Positions 1 through 9,334 of a DNA stretch of 64,000 nucleotides are shown one piece after another. The stretch covers positions 186,001-250,000 of the forward strand of contig JACPEH010000008.1 in the NCBI GenBank assembly GCA_016183655.1. The letters run 5' to 3'. The position numbers and the translations under genes are program-made. The DNA is from Rhodocyclales bacterium (lineage in GTDB: Bacteria > Pseudomonadota > Gammaproteobacteria > Burkholderiales > Rhodocyclaceae). Position 1 is the stretch's first letter; each line of letters begins with the position of its first letter. Under the pieces are notes generated by a model. That model was not told where the DNA came from and searched no databases. It saw only the letters and a list, made by a program, of their open reading frames with translations.

Positions 1-1
1 C

Positions 2-223
2 GGCAACGAGTGGGAGGCGCTGACCGACGGGCTGCCGCAGCAGGACTGCTACGTAAACGTACTGCGCGACGCGATGACGGTCGATTCGTTCGACCCCTGC
101 GGCATCTATTTCGGCACCACCGGCGGCCAGGTCTATGCGTCGGCCGACGCCGGCGACAGCTGGACGGCGATCGTCCGCGACCTGCCGGCGGTGCTCTCGG
201 TCGAGGTGCAGACGCTGCCATGA
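2..223 (+). CDS. BNR/WD40-type beta-propeller protein (3' end only)
   Basis: The window opens inside this gene; the last 73 codons are readable in frame 2 up to TGA. The visible tail contains [14 protein letters not shown] followed by DAGDSWTAI. The aspartate-box pattern (SxDxGxSW) is typical of BNR/sialidase-like and YCF48-like beta-propellers, so this is the last blade of such a protein, probably annotated elsewhere as exo-alpha-sialidase or glycosyl hydrolase-like. Such names rarely mean real sialidase activity. The stop overlaps the next start as ATGA, so the two genes are translationally coupled. The N-terminal part, and any signal peptide, lie outside the window. Confidence 0.75.
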   Translation, partial: GNEWEALTDGLPQQDCYVNVLRDAMTVDSFDPCGIYFGTTGGQVYASADAGDSWTAIVRDLPAVLSVEVQTLP

Positions 224-516
224 TCCGCGTCGTGCTGCCGACGCCGCTGCGCACGCTGGCGCGGATCGACGGGGAAGTGACGGTCGAACCGGCCGGCCCG
301 CCGACGCTGGCGGCGCTGATCGACGCGCTGGAAGCCGCCTATCCGGCGCTCGCCGGCACCCTGCGCGACCCGACGACGCGCCGGCGGCGGCCGCTGCTGC
401 GCTTCTTCGCGTGCGGCGAGGATCTGTCGCACGCGCCGCTGGAAATGCCGCTGCCCGCAGCGGTGGCCGACGGCAGAGAACCGCTGCTGGTGGTCGGGGC
501 GATCGCCGGCGGCTAG
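220..516 (+). CDS. MoaD/ThiS family beta-grasp protein
   Basis: A 98-residue protein whose ATG overlaps the upstream stop (ATGA). It ends in a Gly-Gly pair (AIAGG), the hallmark of sulfur-carrier ubiquitin-fold proteins, which are adenylylated and thiocarboxylated at the C-terminal glycine. The start [19 protein letters not shown] and the later [15 protein letters not shown] helix fit the MoaD/ThiS fold. Pairing with a BNR propeller gene suggests a role other than plain molybdopterin or thiamin synthesis, which is inference. The stop codon TAG is the first part of the repeat that follows, so the insertion sits exactly at the end of the reading frame and leaves the GG tail exposed. Confidence 0.75.
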   Translation: MIRVVLPTPLRTLARIDGEVTVEPAGPPTLAALIDALEAAYPALAGTLRDPTTRRRRPLLRFFACGEDLSHAPLEMPLPAAVADGREPLLVVGAIAGG

Positions 517-688
517 TAGTCAGTCATGTTGGAACGGATGGATAGGTTCGTCATTCCGGCGAACGCCGGAATCCAGGAAAACCCCGCAAACACTTGCCAC
601 CAACGTACGAGCCTACCACCTGGATTCCGGGTCAAGCCCGGAATGACGGGGGGTTACATCAACCGGATTCGAGTTGACTGACTGCTAG
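513..688. repeat. MITE-like element, copy A
   Basis: A 176-bp element bounded by 14-bp imperfect terminal inverted repeats, CTAGTAGTCAGTCA at 513-526 and TGACTGACTGCTAG at 675-688. Inside is a nested palindromic core (CGTCATTCCGG, then CCGGAATCCAGG, then CTGGATTCCGGG, then CCCGGAATGACG). It has no coding capacity. A second copy lies at 21592-21821, and the core recurs in the tandem array at 33177-33704. It supplies the TAG stop of the MoaD/ThiS-like gene. Confidence 0.8.
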
Positions 689-698
689 CCCTAACCCC

Positions 699-750
699 GT
701 TCGTGGTGAGCCTGTCGAATCCTGTCCTGAGCCCTGCCGAAGGGCAGGAA
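699..750. repeat. Short dispersed palindromic repeat
   Basis: GTTCGTGGTGAGCCTGTCGA followed by CCTGTCCTGAGCCCTGCCGA. The reverse complement contains CTCAGGACAGG plus TTCGACAGGCTCACC, a widespread intergenic repeat type in Proteobacteria. A related stretch (TTCGACAAGCTCAGGACAGG) has invaded MITE copy B at about 21647-21690. No gene is seen between MITE copy A and the cytochrome b561 stop at 825. Confidence 0.55.
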
Positions 751-801
751 CGGCGCCCCACCTCCGGGCACGCCCGCGAGCGGCGGCGAAACGGCATGAC
801 A

Positions 802-820
802 CTGCTCCATTCCGGAGCAG
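802..820 (-). terminator. Possible hairpin after the b561 gene
   Basis: Seven-base arms CTGCTCC (802-808) and GGAGCAG (814-820) with a 5-nt loop lie just past the stop of the minus-strand cytochrome b561 gene. There is no T-run, so an intrinsic terminator is only a possibility. Confidence 0.35.
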
Positions 821-824
821 TTGC

Positions 825-1430
825 TCAATTTCTGGACAGTCGACCGGGCAACATGCGCGACAGCGTACCGTCGCGGCGCAGCGCGTGGCGGACGGCGGCG
901 GCGACGTGCAGGCCGAGCAGCGCCACCAGCGCCCAACCGGCGACGAGGTGGACCTGCTTGAAGGCGGCGTTGAGCGCCTCGTCCGGCGCGCCCAGCCGCG
1001 GCAGCTCGATGCCGAAGAACTTCATCGCGTACGGCGTGAAGGACGAGGCGAGGTAGCCGGCCAGCGGCAGCACCAGCAGCAGCGCGTAGAGCACGCGGTG
1101 CGCGGCCTGCGCCAGCACGGCTTCGCGGCCCCCGGCCACCGTTGCCAGCGGAGCCGGCGGCGGCGCCAGGCGGCGGACGACGAGGCGCGCCAGCACCAGC
1201 AGCAGCGCGACGATGCCGAGCGACTTGTGCAGCGCGTAGGCCGCGCTGCGCTCGGCGCCCTTGGGCAGCTCGACCATGTTCCAGCCGAGCCACAGCAGCC
1301 ACAGCACCAGCGCCGCCTGCAGCCAGTGCAGCAGGATCGCCGGCAGCGCATAGCGCGCGGCGGCGGCCGGCGCGGCGGTCGTTTCAACCGTGCCCGGCAG
1401 GCCTGCCGTCCGCAGCGCCTCGCCGTTCAT
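825..1430 (-). CDS. Cytochrome b561-family membrane protein
   Basis: 201 residues with four hydrophobic segments and histidines placed as in diheme b561 proteins: HWLQAALVLWL in helix 1, HKSLGIVALLL in helix 2, HRVLYALLLVL in helix 3 and HLVAGWALVALLGLH in helix 4. Family members pass electrons between quinones and periplasmic or membrane partners. It is the last gene of the pedF operon, and its ATG overlaps the stop of the YVTN propeller gene (ATGA), so it probably works in the same periplasmic alcohol-oxidation chain. Further upstream starts run into the propeller gene; this ATG was chosen because of the overlap and because the first helix follows soon after. Confidence 0.85.
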   Translation of the reverse strand: MNGEALRTAGLPGTVETTAAPAAAARYALPAILLHWLQAALVLWLLWLGWNMVELPKGAERSAAYALHKSLGIVALLLVLARLVVRRLAPPPAPLATVAGGREAVLAQAAHRVLYALLLVLPLAGYLASSFTPYAMKFFGIELPRLGAPDEALNAAFKQVHLVAGWALVALLGLHVAAAVRHALRRDGTLSRMLPGRLSRN

Positions 1431-2380
1431 CGCAGCGCCACGCCCCAGGGCAGTTCGCCGACGGCGACGTCGGCCAGCTTCTTCATGGTGCCGGTGTCGA
1501 CCACCGAGACGCTGTTGGAGCGGCCGTTGGCGACATAGAGCTTGCCGCCGTCGGGGGTCAGCGCCATGTTCCACGGGCGCTTGCCGACGGGCGTGGTGGC
1601 GACGACGCTGTTGCTCGCGGTGTCGATCGCCATCACCGTGCCGTCACGGCCGTTGGAGACGAAGACGCGGCGGCCGTCGGGGTGCACGACCAGGCCGTTG
1701 GGGAACTGGCCGGCGACGATCACCGCGCTCACCTTGCGCGCGGCAACGTCGATCGCGTAGACCTTGCCGGCGATTTCGCAGGCAACGTAGGCGCGGCTGC
1801 CGTCGGGGGTAAACACGATGCCGCGCGGGCGCTTGCCGACCGGGATGTTGCCCACCTGGCGGCGCAGCGCGACGTCGATCACGTCGATCTGCTCGGCATC
1901 CTCGGCACTGACGTAGAGCCAGCGGCCGTCCGGGCTGAACACCGCGTGCTCGGGGTTCTGCCCCTCGACCTTGATCCGCGCCAGTTCGCGCACGCTGGCG
2001 GTGTCGATCAGCACGATGCTGTTGTCGGCTTCGACCGCCGCCGCCAGCAGCTTGCCGTCGGCGGAAACGCTGATCCCCTCCGGCGACTTGCCGAGCGGCG
2101 TGCTGCGCACGACCTTGCCGGCGACCGGATCGACCACCAGCAGGCTGCCGCTCTCGGCATCGGTCAGGTAGAGCAGCTTGCCGTCGGTGGCGGCGCCGCG
2201 CGGCCGGCGGCCGACCGAGATCTCGCCGACACGCTGGTCGGTGGCGGTGTCGATGACGCTGACGCTGCCCGATTTCTCGTTCGGCACGTAGGCCTGCGGG
2301 CCCGCCGCCGCGGAAACCGAGCAGGCAGCGAAGACGGCGAACATCAGGGCGGAAAGGCGTGTCGGTCGGAAGGGGCGCAT
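1427..2380 (-). CDS. PQQ-catabolism-associated YVTN beta-propeller protein
   Basis: 317 residues with an N-terminal signal sequence (LSALMFAVFAACSVSAAAG), then about seven repeats of the type AYVPNEKSGSVSVIDTAT and KRPRGIVFTPDGSRAYVAC. These YVTN/NHL-like blades form a periplasmic beta-propeller. The neighbours (pedF cytochrome, MxaJ-like binding protein) match the set normally found beside quinoprotein ethanol dehydrogenases, where this propeller is a conserved accessory of unknown exact function. The dehydrogenase itself is not in the window. It starts 7 bp after the binding-protein stop. Confidence 0.85.
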   Translation of the reverse strand: MRPFRPTRLSALMFAVFAACSVSAAAGPQAYVPNEKSGSVSVIDTATDQRVGEISVGRRPRGAATDGKLLYLTDAESGSLLVVDPVAGKVVRSTPLGKSPEGISVSADGKLLAAAVEADNSIVLIDTASVRELARIKVEGQNPEHAVFSPDGRWLYVSAEDAEQIDVIDVALRRQVGNIPVGKRPRGIVFTPDGSRAYVACEIAGKVYAIDVAARKVSAVIVAGQFPNGLVVHPDGRRVFVSNGRDGTVMAIDTASNSVVATTPVGKRPWNMALTPDGGKLYVANGRSNSVSVVDTGTMKKLADVAVGELPWGVALR

Positions 2381-2387
2381 GGGGTCC

Positions 2388-3248
2388 TCACGCAGCTTGG
2401 TAGGTGATGCCGTGACGCTTGAAGATCGCCGCCACGGTGCCGTCGCGCTTCAACTCGGCAACGGCCGCGGCGAGCGCCTCGGCCAGCGCGGACTGCTCGG
2501 CCTTGACCGCCAGCCCGAGCGGCCAGCCGTCAATCTTCAGCTCGGCGAAGCGGGCGGGGTCGATGACGAAGCGCGCACTGCTGGCCAGTTCGCCAGCCAG
2601 CGCTGCCTCCAGCTCGCCCTGCGGCGCCAGCACCGCGGCGACCTTGCCGGCAGCCAGCCCGGCGGCAGCCTCGGCGACCGTGCGGAAGTGCACGACGTTG
2701 TCGCGCAGGCGGCCGTTCAGCGTGCCGAGCAGGAAAGAGTCGGCCAGCGAGGTGGTTTCGACGCCGATCTTCTCGCGCGTGAAGACTTCCAGCGCCACCG
2801 CCGCCGAGCCCGACAGCACGTTCGGGATGCGCGCCGGATCGCGTGCCAGCGCCAGCGCCTCGCGGTGGTACGGGGCGAGGATGCGCACCTTGTCGTTGGC
2901 GCGCGCCAGGTGCTCGTCGACCGGCACGTGCATCATCACGTCGGCCGGCTGCGTACCCAGGTAATGGCCCTTCCAGACCATGTTGCGCAGGTCGTCGTTC
3001 ATGTCCTCGTCGGCGTTGAAGCCGACGATCTCCGGCGCCAGGCCGAGCTTCTCGGCGATGGCGCGGCCGAGGTCGACGTCGATGCCCTTGCCGCGGTGCG
3101 CGTAGGGCGGGAAGTCGTTATAGACGGCGATGCGCAGGCGGCCGCGGCTGCGGATCGCCTCCAGGTCGTCGCTGGCGACGGCCGGCAGCGCCAGCCATAG
3201 CGGCAGCGCGGCCAGCGCGCGCAGGCAGGCACGGCGGTCATTCTTCAT
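2388..3248 (-). CDS. MxaJ/XoxJ-like substrate-binding protein of quinoprotein alcohol dehydrogenase loci
   Basis: 286 residues: signal peptide (ALAALPLWLALPAVA), then a type-3 periplasmic binding fold starting LEAIRSRGRLRIAVYNDFPP, with GKGIDVDLGRAIAEKLGL and ADVMMHVPVDEHLARANDKV as expected for the quinoprotein-dehydrogenase-associated branch. Related MxaJ/XoxJ proteins are thought to help mature or partner PQQ dehydrogenases rather than import solutes, and no ABC permease is nearby. The start overlaps the end of pedF by 11 bp, indicating coupled translation. Confidence 0.85.
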   Translation of the reverse strand: MKNDRRACLRALAALPLWLALPAVASDDLEAIRSRGRLRIAVYNDFPPYAHRGKGIDVDLGRAIAEKLGLAPEIVGFNADEDMNDDLRNMVWKGHYLGTQPADVMMHVPVDEHLARANDKVRILAPYHREALALARDPARIPNVLSGSAAVALEVFTREKIGVETTSLADSFLLGTLNGRLRDNVVHFRTVAEAAAGLAAGKVAAVLAPQGELEAALAGELASSARFVIDPARFAELKIDGWPLGLAVKAEQSALAEALAAAVAELKRDGTVAAIFKRHGITYQAA

Positions 3249-3666
3249 GGATGGTCTCCAGCCAGCTCCGGATCGCCCACATTGCCTCCTGGCTCAGCGT
3301 GCCCTCGAACGGCGGCATGTACACCTTGCCGTCGCGCACCGCGCCCTTGCGGATGCGCTGCAGGAAGATCTCGTCGCCCTCGTCGGCCGGCGGCAGGAAG
3401 CGCAGGTCGGGCGCGATGCCGCCGGAGATGGCGCCGAGGCCGTGGCAACGCGCGCAGTTCTGGTTGTAGGCGGAGCTACCGATGCGCGTTGCGGTGCTGT
3501 CCTTGCGGTAGGGATTGGCCGCCCGCCAGTCGGCGCCGAGTTCCTTCAGGCCGGTGGTATCCACGGCCTGCGGCGTCACGTCACCGTGGGACAGGGCCTG
3601 CCCGGCGCTGAGACCGAGGATCAGCGCGGTGGCGATGGCACGGAGGGTTCGGTTCGGGTGTTTCAC
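3238..3666 (-). CDS. pedF: Cytochrome c-550 PedF
   Basis: 142 residues with a signal peptide (ATALILGLSAGQALS) and a single class I haem c site CARCH in NQNCARCHGLGAISGG. A distal Met in VYMPPFEG is the probable sixth ligand. Length, the DVTPQAVDTTGLKELGADW segment and the gene order match PedF, the electron acceptor of PQQ-dependent ethanol dehydrogenases in the periplasm. The start is GTG, chosen because AAGGAG lies just upstream and the signal peptide follows. It is the first gene of a four-gene minus-strand operon served by the sigma-54 site at 3717-3732. Confidence 0.88.
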   Translation of the reverse strand: MKHPNRTLRAIATALILGLSAGQALSHGDVTPQAVDTTGLKELGADWRAANPYRKDSTATRIGSSAYNQNCARCHGLGAISGGIAPDLRFLPPADEGDEIFLQRIRKGAVRDGKVYMPPFEGTLSQEAMWAIRSWLETIHEE

Positions 3667-3716
3667 GTTGGCTCCTTTGGTGATGGCGGTTTCTTCCGCG
3701 TTGTCGAGCCCGGTTC

Positions 3717-3732
3717 AGCAAGGCGTGTGCCA
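3717..3732 (-). promoter_or_regulatory. Sigma-54 promoter for the pedF operon
   Basis: On the minus strand the sequence reads TGGCACACGCCTTGCT, a perfect -24 (TGGCAC), 5-nt spacer and -12 (TTGC) match. Transcription would start near 3705, about 40 nt before the pedF GTG. The divergent sigma-54 activator gene is the obvious regulator. Confidence 0.85.
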
Positions 3733-3799
3733 ATCGTCCGGAAAGTCCCTCAAATCGGCCATTTCGGCGAAGCCGGGAGGCTATATCACCTATTACTTA

Positions 3800-3815
3800 T
3801 GGCACATGTGTTGCT
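3800..3815 (+). promoter_or_regulatory. Sigma-54 promoter for the activator gene
   Basis: The plus strand reads TGGCACATGTGTTGCT, again an exact TGGCAC-N5-TTGC match. It points toward the activator gene, whose ATG is about 92 nt past the expected start site. It suggests the activator gene is itself sigma-54 dependent, so possibly autoactivated. Confidence 0.8.
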
Positions 3816-3917
3816 TAGGACTGCCCGCCACTGCTCAATACATTGCTTACAAAATGGGCAGGTGCTACGTTATGGAACACAACAAGAAAATCTGCGGGCG
3901 GGGTACTGGAGGAGTAG

Positions 3918-5924
<2,007 letters not shown>

Positions 5925-5932
5925 ACCGCAAG

Positions 5933-5972
5933 CTGTCGCCAAGTGCCGCCCCGCGGCGGCACTTGGCGACAG
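5933..5972. terminator. Perfect 18-bp stem hairpin after the activator gene
   Basis: CTGTCGCCAAGTGCCGCC (5933-5950), a 4-nt loop, and its exact reverse complement (5955-5972). It starts 9 bp past the activator stop. No T-run follows, so it may be a terminator, a transcript-stabilising hairpin or a protein-binding palindrome. The outer arms CTGTCGCC/GGCGACAG recur at 10058-10077. Confidence 0.5.
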
Positions 5973-6022
5973 GCGGTAGCGGGTCTATGCTGCGCAGATA
6001 CCTATCGCGAAGGAGTCTTGCC

Positions 6023-6526
6023 ATGCGCCGTGCCGCCCTGATCCTCTGCCCCCTCCTCCTCGCCGCCGGCGTCGCCGCCGCGGCCGACGCCCCGGCCCGC
6101 AAGTCCGGCCTGTGGGAAATCACCAACAACATGGGCGACCCGATGCCGATGACGCAGACGATGCAGCAGTGCATCGACGAGAAGACCGACAAGCTGACCG
6201 AGCAGACCGGCATGCGCGAGGCGCAGCAGCGCTGCTCGAAGAACGAGGTCAAGCGCGAGGGCAACAAGGTGGTGTCGGAGTCGATCTGCAACGTCGAAGG
6301 CACCACGGCGACGACGCGCGCCGAGTTCACCGGCGATTTCAGCAGCAACTACAAGGGCACGATCAAGACCACCTACAGCCCGCCGATGCAGGGCATGAAG
6401 GGCATGCAGATGAGCGTCTCGGCGCGCTGGCTGGGCCCCTGCCAGGCCGGCCAGAAACCGGGCGACGTGATGATGCCGGGCGGCATGAAGTTCAACGCCG
6501 GCGACATGCAACGGCAGATGCGCTGA
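6023..6526 (+). CDS. DUF3617-family periplasmic protein
   Basis: 167 residues with a signal peptide (AALILCPLLLAAGVAAAA). The mature part starts RKSGLWEITNNMG and holds QQCIDEKTDKL and RCSKNEVKREGNKVVSESIC, so four cysteines could form two disulfides. This is the layout of DUF3617 proteins, a common proteobacterial periplasmic family of unknown function. ATG 6023 follows AAGGAG. It stands alone, with a hairpin on each side. The C-terminus is methionine-rich (MQGMKGMQM, VMMPGGMKF), which might bind metal or be solvent-exposed; this is speculation. Confidence 0.8.
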   Translation: MRRAALILCPLLLAAGVAAAADAPARKSGLWEITNNMGDPMPMTQTMQQCIDEKTDKLTEQTGMREAQQRCSKNEVKREGNKVVSESICNVEGTTATTRAEFTGDFSSNYKGTIKTTYSPPMQGMKGMQMSVSARWLGPCQAGQKPGDVMMPGGMKFNAGDMQRQMR

Positions 6527-6545
6527 ACGCCGCCGCACCGACGAC

Positions 6546-6577
6546 AAGGGCCGCGATTGCGGCCCTTTCCTTTTTCC
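6546..6577 (+). terminator. Intrinsic terminator after the DUF3617 gene
   Basis: Stem AAGGGCCGC (6546-6554), loop GATT, stem GCGGCCCTT (6559-6567), then TCCTTTTTCC. It separates this gene from the convergent crotonase gene. Confidence 0.85.
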
Positions 6578-6600
6578 GGCGACGCCGGATCAGCCGGCGA

Positions 6601-7428
6601 TCAATCGGCAAAGCGCGGCGGGCGCTTCGCCTGCGCCGCCGCCATCGCCTCGTTGAGATCGGCCGACATCAGCATCGCCGCGTTCCACGTGGCGACGTAG
6701 TTGAGGCCGTCGGCGACCGAATGGTCGCGGCCGTAGTTGAGCATCTCCTTGGTGCCGCGGATCGCCAGCGGCGACTTGGCGGCGATCGCCTGCGCGATCT
6801 TCATGACGCCGACCTGCAGCTCCTCGGGCGAGGCGAACACGCGATTGACCAGGCCGATCCGCGCCGCCTCGTCGGCCTCGACGTTGCGGCCGGTATAGGC
6901 CAGCTCGCGCGCCACCCCGTCGGGGACGATGCGCGGCAGCCGCTGCAGCGTGCCGACGTCGGCGGTCATGCCGACGTCCACCTCGCGCACCGAGAACACC
7001 GCGTCGGCCGCCGCGTAGCGCATGTCGCAGCAGGTGACGAGGTCGAGCGCGCCGCCGACGCAGGCGCCGTGGATCGCCGCCAGCACCGGCTTGCGGCACT
7101 GCTCGATGGCCGACAGGCAGTCCTGCAGGTCGAGGATCAGCCGGCGCAATTGCTCGCGGCTGCGCGCCGGGTCGGCGTGCGCCACCGCCTGCGCGACGCC
7201 GGCCAGCATGGCGAGGTCGATGCCGGCGCAGAAGTTCCGGCCGGCGCCGCCGAGCACCACCGCGCGCACCTCGGGCGTCGCGTCGGCCCAGCGCATCGCC
7301 GTGCGCAGCTCCTGCCACATGGCTTCGTTGAGGGCATTGGAGCGGTCCGGGCGGTTCAAGCGAAGCTCGGCGACGGATTCCGAAAGGGAAAGCGAGATCG
7401 TCGCCAGCGACGGTAAGGCTGTAGTCAT
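6601..7428 (-). CDS. Crotonase-family enzyme, dienoyl-CoA isomerase-like
   Basis: 275 residues of the enoyl-CoA hydratase/isomerase fold. The oxyanion-hole regions are GRNFCAGIDLAML and AAIHGACVGGALDLVTCCD. The active-site stretch VFSVREVDVGMTADVGTLQR is characteristic of delta-3,5-delta-2,4-dienoyl-CoA isomerases (ECH1 type), with Glu and Asp as likely acid/base residues. This would help beta-oxidation of unsaturated fatty acids with odd-position double bonds. The start MTTALPS was chosen because CAGGAGAC lies 5 bp upstream; the longer upstream reading frame would cross the operator. It is divergent from the SDR gene. A generic enoyl-CoA hydratase remains possible. Confidence 0.85.
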   Translation of the reverse strand: MTTALPSLATISLSLSESVAELRLNRPDRSNALNEAMWQELRTAMRWADATPEVRAVVLGGAGRNFCAGIDLAMLAGVAQAVAHADPARSREQLRRLILDLQDCLSAIEQCRKPVLAAIHGACVGGALDLVTCCDMRYAAADAVFSVREVDVGMTADVGTLQRLPRIVPDGVARELAYTGRNVEADEAARIGLVNRVFASPEELQVGVMKIAQAIAAKSPLAIRGTKEMLNYGRDHSVADGLNYVATWNAAMLMSADLNEAMAAAQAKRPPRFAD

Positions 7429-7464
7429 TGCTGTCTCCTGAAACGGTTTTATTGGTCTTGGTTC

Positions 7465-7483
7465 AACATCACGTGGTGATGTT
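7465..7483. promoter_or_regulatory. 19-bp palindromic operator between crotonase and SDR genes
   Basis: AACATCAC (7465-7472), GTG, GTGATGTT (7476-7483): perfect 8-bp arms in the 146-bp divergent intergenic region. It has the size and symmetry of a TetR- or MarR-type operator controlling both genes; no regulator gene is adjacent. Confidence 0.6.
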
Positions 7484-7574
7484 ATTTGATGCCCATCAAC
7501 GAAAGTTGACCCAATCACTCGGAAACTGGGCGCACTGCCATCGTGGGCAGCCGCCATTATCGTCGAGGTCAGAA

Positions 7575-8327
7575 ATGCAGAACAGATTGGATGGAAAAAT
7601 CGCCGTCGTTACCGGCGCCAGCAGCGGCATCGGCCGGTCGATCGTCGAACATTTTGTCGCCGAGGGCGCGCGCGTCGTCGCCTTCGCACGCAACACCGCG
7701 GCGCTGCAGGCACTGGTCGCCGCCAGCGGGGGCCAGGTCCTTGCCGTCAGCGGCGACGTCACCCGCGCCGACGACCTGCAGCGTCTCGTCGACGACACCA
7801 TGCAGGCCTGCGGCGGCGTCGACATCGTCATCCCCAACGCCGGCATCGCCCGCGTCGTTCCCTTCGAAAACAGCGACGCGGAGGCCTTCGCGACGCAGTT
7901 CTCGGTCAACCTGTTCGGCGCCGTCGAGACCGTTCGCCGCTTCCTGCCGCACATCCGCCAGGGCGGCTCGGTGCAGTTCATCACCACCTTCCTGACGCAG
8001 GTGGGCTTCCCGGGGCTGGCCATCTACAGCGCCAGCAAGGCGGCGCTCAAGTCGGTGGCGCAGACGCTGGCGGCGGAACTCGCGCCGCGCGGCATCCGCG
8101 TCAATTCGATCGCCCCCGGCCCGATCGGCACGCCGCTGTGGGGCACCGTCGGCCTGCCCGAGGACGTGCTCGGCACGGTCGCCGCCGGCATCAACGCCCG
8201 CCTGATGCCCGGCGCCTTCGGTGCGCCGCAGGACATCGCCGCGACCTCGGTCTTCCTCGCCTCGGAGGGCGCGAAGAACATCTTCGGCCAGGAAATCGTC
8301 GTCGACGGCGGCTACACGATCGGCTGA
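7575..8327 (+). CDS. SDR family oxidoreductase
   Basis: 250 residues of a classical short-chain dehydrogenase: cofactor motif TGASSGIG near residue 15, structural NAG motif (VIPNAGIARV), catalytic YSASK, and the IRVNSIAPGPIGTPLW and EIVVDGGYTIG segments. The position that is normally the catalytic Ser, 13 residues before Tyr, is Thr here (FITTFLTQV), an uncommon but possibly tolerated substitution. Arg after the first beta strand (AFARN) suggests NADP(H) preference. ATG 7575 was chosen from the start of the Rossmann fold. Substrate unknown; the divergent crotonase and shared palindrome suggest an acyl or lipid-derived substrate. Confidence 0.85.
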   Translation: MQNRLDGKIAVVTGASSGIGRSIVEHFVAEGARVVAFARNTAALQALVAASGGQVLAVSGDVTRADDLQRLVDDTMQACGGVDIVIPNAGIARVVPFENSDAEAFATQFSVNLFGAVETVRRFLPHIRQGGSVQFITTFLTQVGFPGLAIYSASKAALKSVAQTLAAELAPRGIRVNSIAPGPIGTPLWGTVGLPEDVLGTVAAGINARLMPGAFGAPQDIAATSVFLASEGAKNIFGQEIVVDGGYTIG

Positions 8328-8357
8328 AGCCCGTCGCCGCCCGCCCGTTCCCATGAA

Positions 8358-8386
8358 AAAGGGGCCGCAAAAGCGGCCCCTTTCCT
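8358..8386. terminator. Bidirectional terminator between SDR and glycine-rich genes
   Basis: AAAGGGGCCGC (8358-8368), AAAA loop, GCGGCCCCTTT (8373-8383). A-rich and T-rich flanks serve both converging genes. Confidence 0.8.
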
Positions 8387-8404
8387 CATGCAATTCCGGC
8401 GCGC

Positions 8405-9334
8405 TCAGGGCTTGCCGCCGCCCTTGCCTTGACCGCCGCCCTGGCCACCGCCACCGCCGTGGCCGGCACCGCCGGACGCGCTGACGACGCCGGCCGAGGC
8501 ACCGCCGGCGTTGCCGTGGCCGAGGCCGGTGGCGACACCGCCGCCCCCGCCGCCCGCGGTCACTACCGACGACTTGCCGTGGCCGTAGGCGTTGCCGCTA
8601 CCGCCGCCGGCCGTCGTCACGCCGCTCTTGCCCGGCGAACCGGAGGCGGTGGTCACGCCCTTGCCCGAGGAAGAACCCCCGGCCGTGGTCACGCCGCTCT
8701 TGCCGCGCGTGGTCGTGCCGCCGACGGTGGTGCCGGCTGCGGTCGTCGTGCTGCCGGCCGCGACGGCCTCGCTGAACGTCTGCTTGCCGCTCATCACCGG
8801 CCCCAGCTTGAAGCCCATCGAGTTGGCGATCTGCCCCCAGCCCATGCCGGAGGCGCGCATCTGCAGGATGCCCTGGGTCGTCGTCGCGTCGGCGCCGGTG
8901 CCGGTGGTGGTGCCCATCAGGGCGCCCTGCAACTGCGTCGGCGTCGGGTTGGTGACGCCCTGGCTGGCCAGTTGCGCCTCGGCCAGCGACATCGCGATGC
9001 GGATGTTGCCGTAGCCCATCGGTTTCGTCGGCGAGGTGAAGGTGGTCGTCTCGCCGCCGGTGGTGCCGCCGGTGCCGGTCCCCGTACCGGCGCCGGTCAG
9101 CGTGATCGCCGAGCCGGTGCGCAGGCCGTTGACCAGCGAGGTGGCGTTCTCTTCGGAGCCGGCGAAGCTGGAGAAGGTCGACACCAGCTTGCTGGTCGGC
9201 GTCGCCGCGGTCGCCGGCTGCGTCGTCGGCGTCGTCGGCAGCGGCGTGGTGGTCTGCGCGACGGCAAGGCCGGCGGCCCCGGCCAGCGCCAGTCCGGCAA
9301 ACGCGCGTGCAATCGGGAGTAGCGAATGTTTCAT
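8405..9334 (-). CDS. Secreted glycine/threonine-rich repeat protein
   Basis: 309 residues. The signal peptide runs to about residue 26 (LALAGAAGLAVAQ). A Thr/Pro-rich stretch follows, then a compact middle region (PMGYGNIRIAMSLAEAQLAS, ILQMRASGMGWGQIANSMGF). The last 110 residues are low-complexity with degenerate repeats of KSGVTTAGG and GHG units, ending GGGGGQGGGQGKGGGKP. ATG 9334 is preceded by GGAGGA. I do not recognise a characterised family. The middle region resembles hypothetical proteins of related betaproteobacteria; the Gly-rich tail suggests an extracellular, surface or matrix role, which is inference. Expressed alone. Confidence 0.7.
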   Translation of the reverse strand: MKHSLLPIARAFAGLALAGAAGLAVAQTTTPLPTTPTTQPATAATPTSKLVSTFSSFAGSEENATSLVNGLRTGSAITLTGAGTGTGTGGTTGGETTTFTSPTKPMGYGNIRIAMSLAEAQLASQGVTNPTPTQLQGALMGTTTGTGADATTTQGILQMRASGMGWGQIANSMGFKLGPVMSGKQTFSEAVAAGSTTTAAGTTVGGTTTRGKSGVTTAGGSSSGKGVTTASGSPGKSGVTTAGGGSGNAYGHGKSSVVTAGGGGGGVATGLGHGNAGGASAGVVSASGGAGHGGGGGQGGGQGKGGGKP

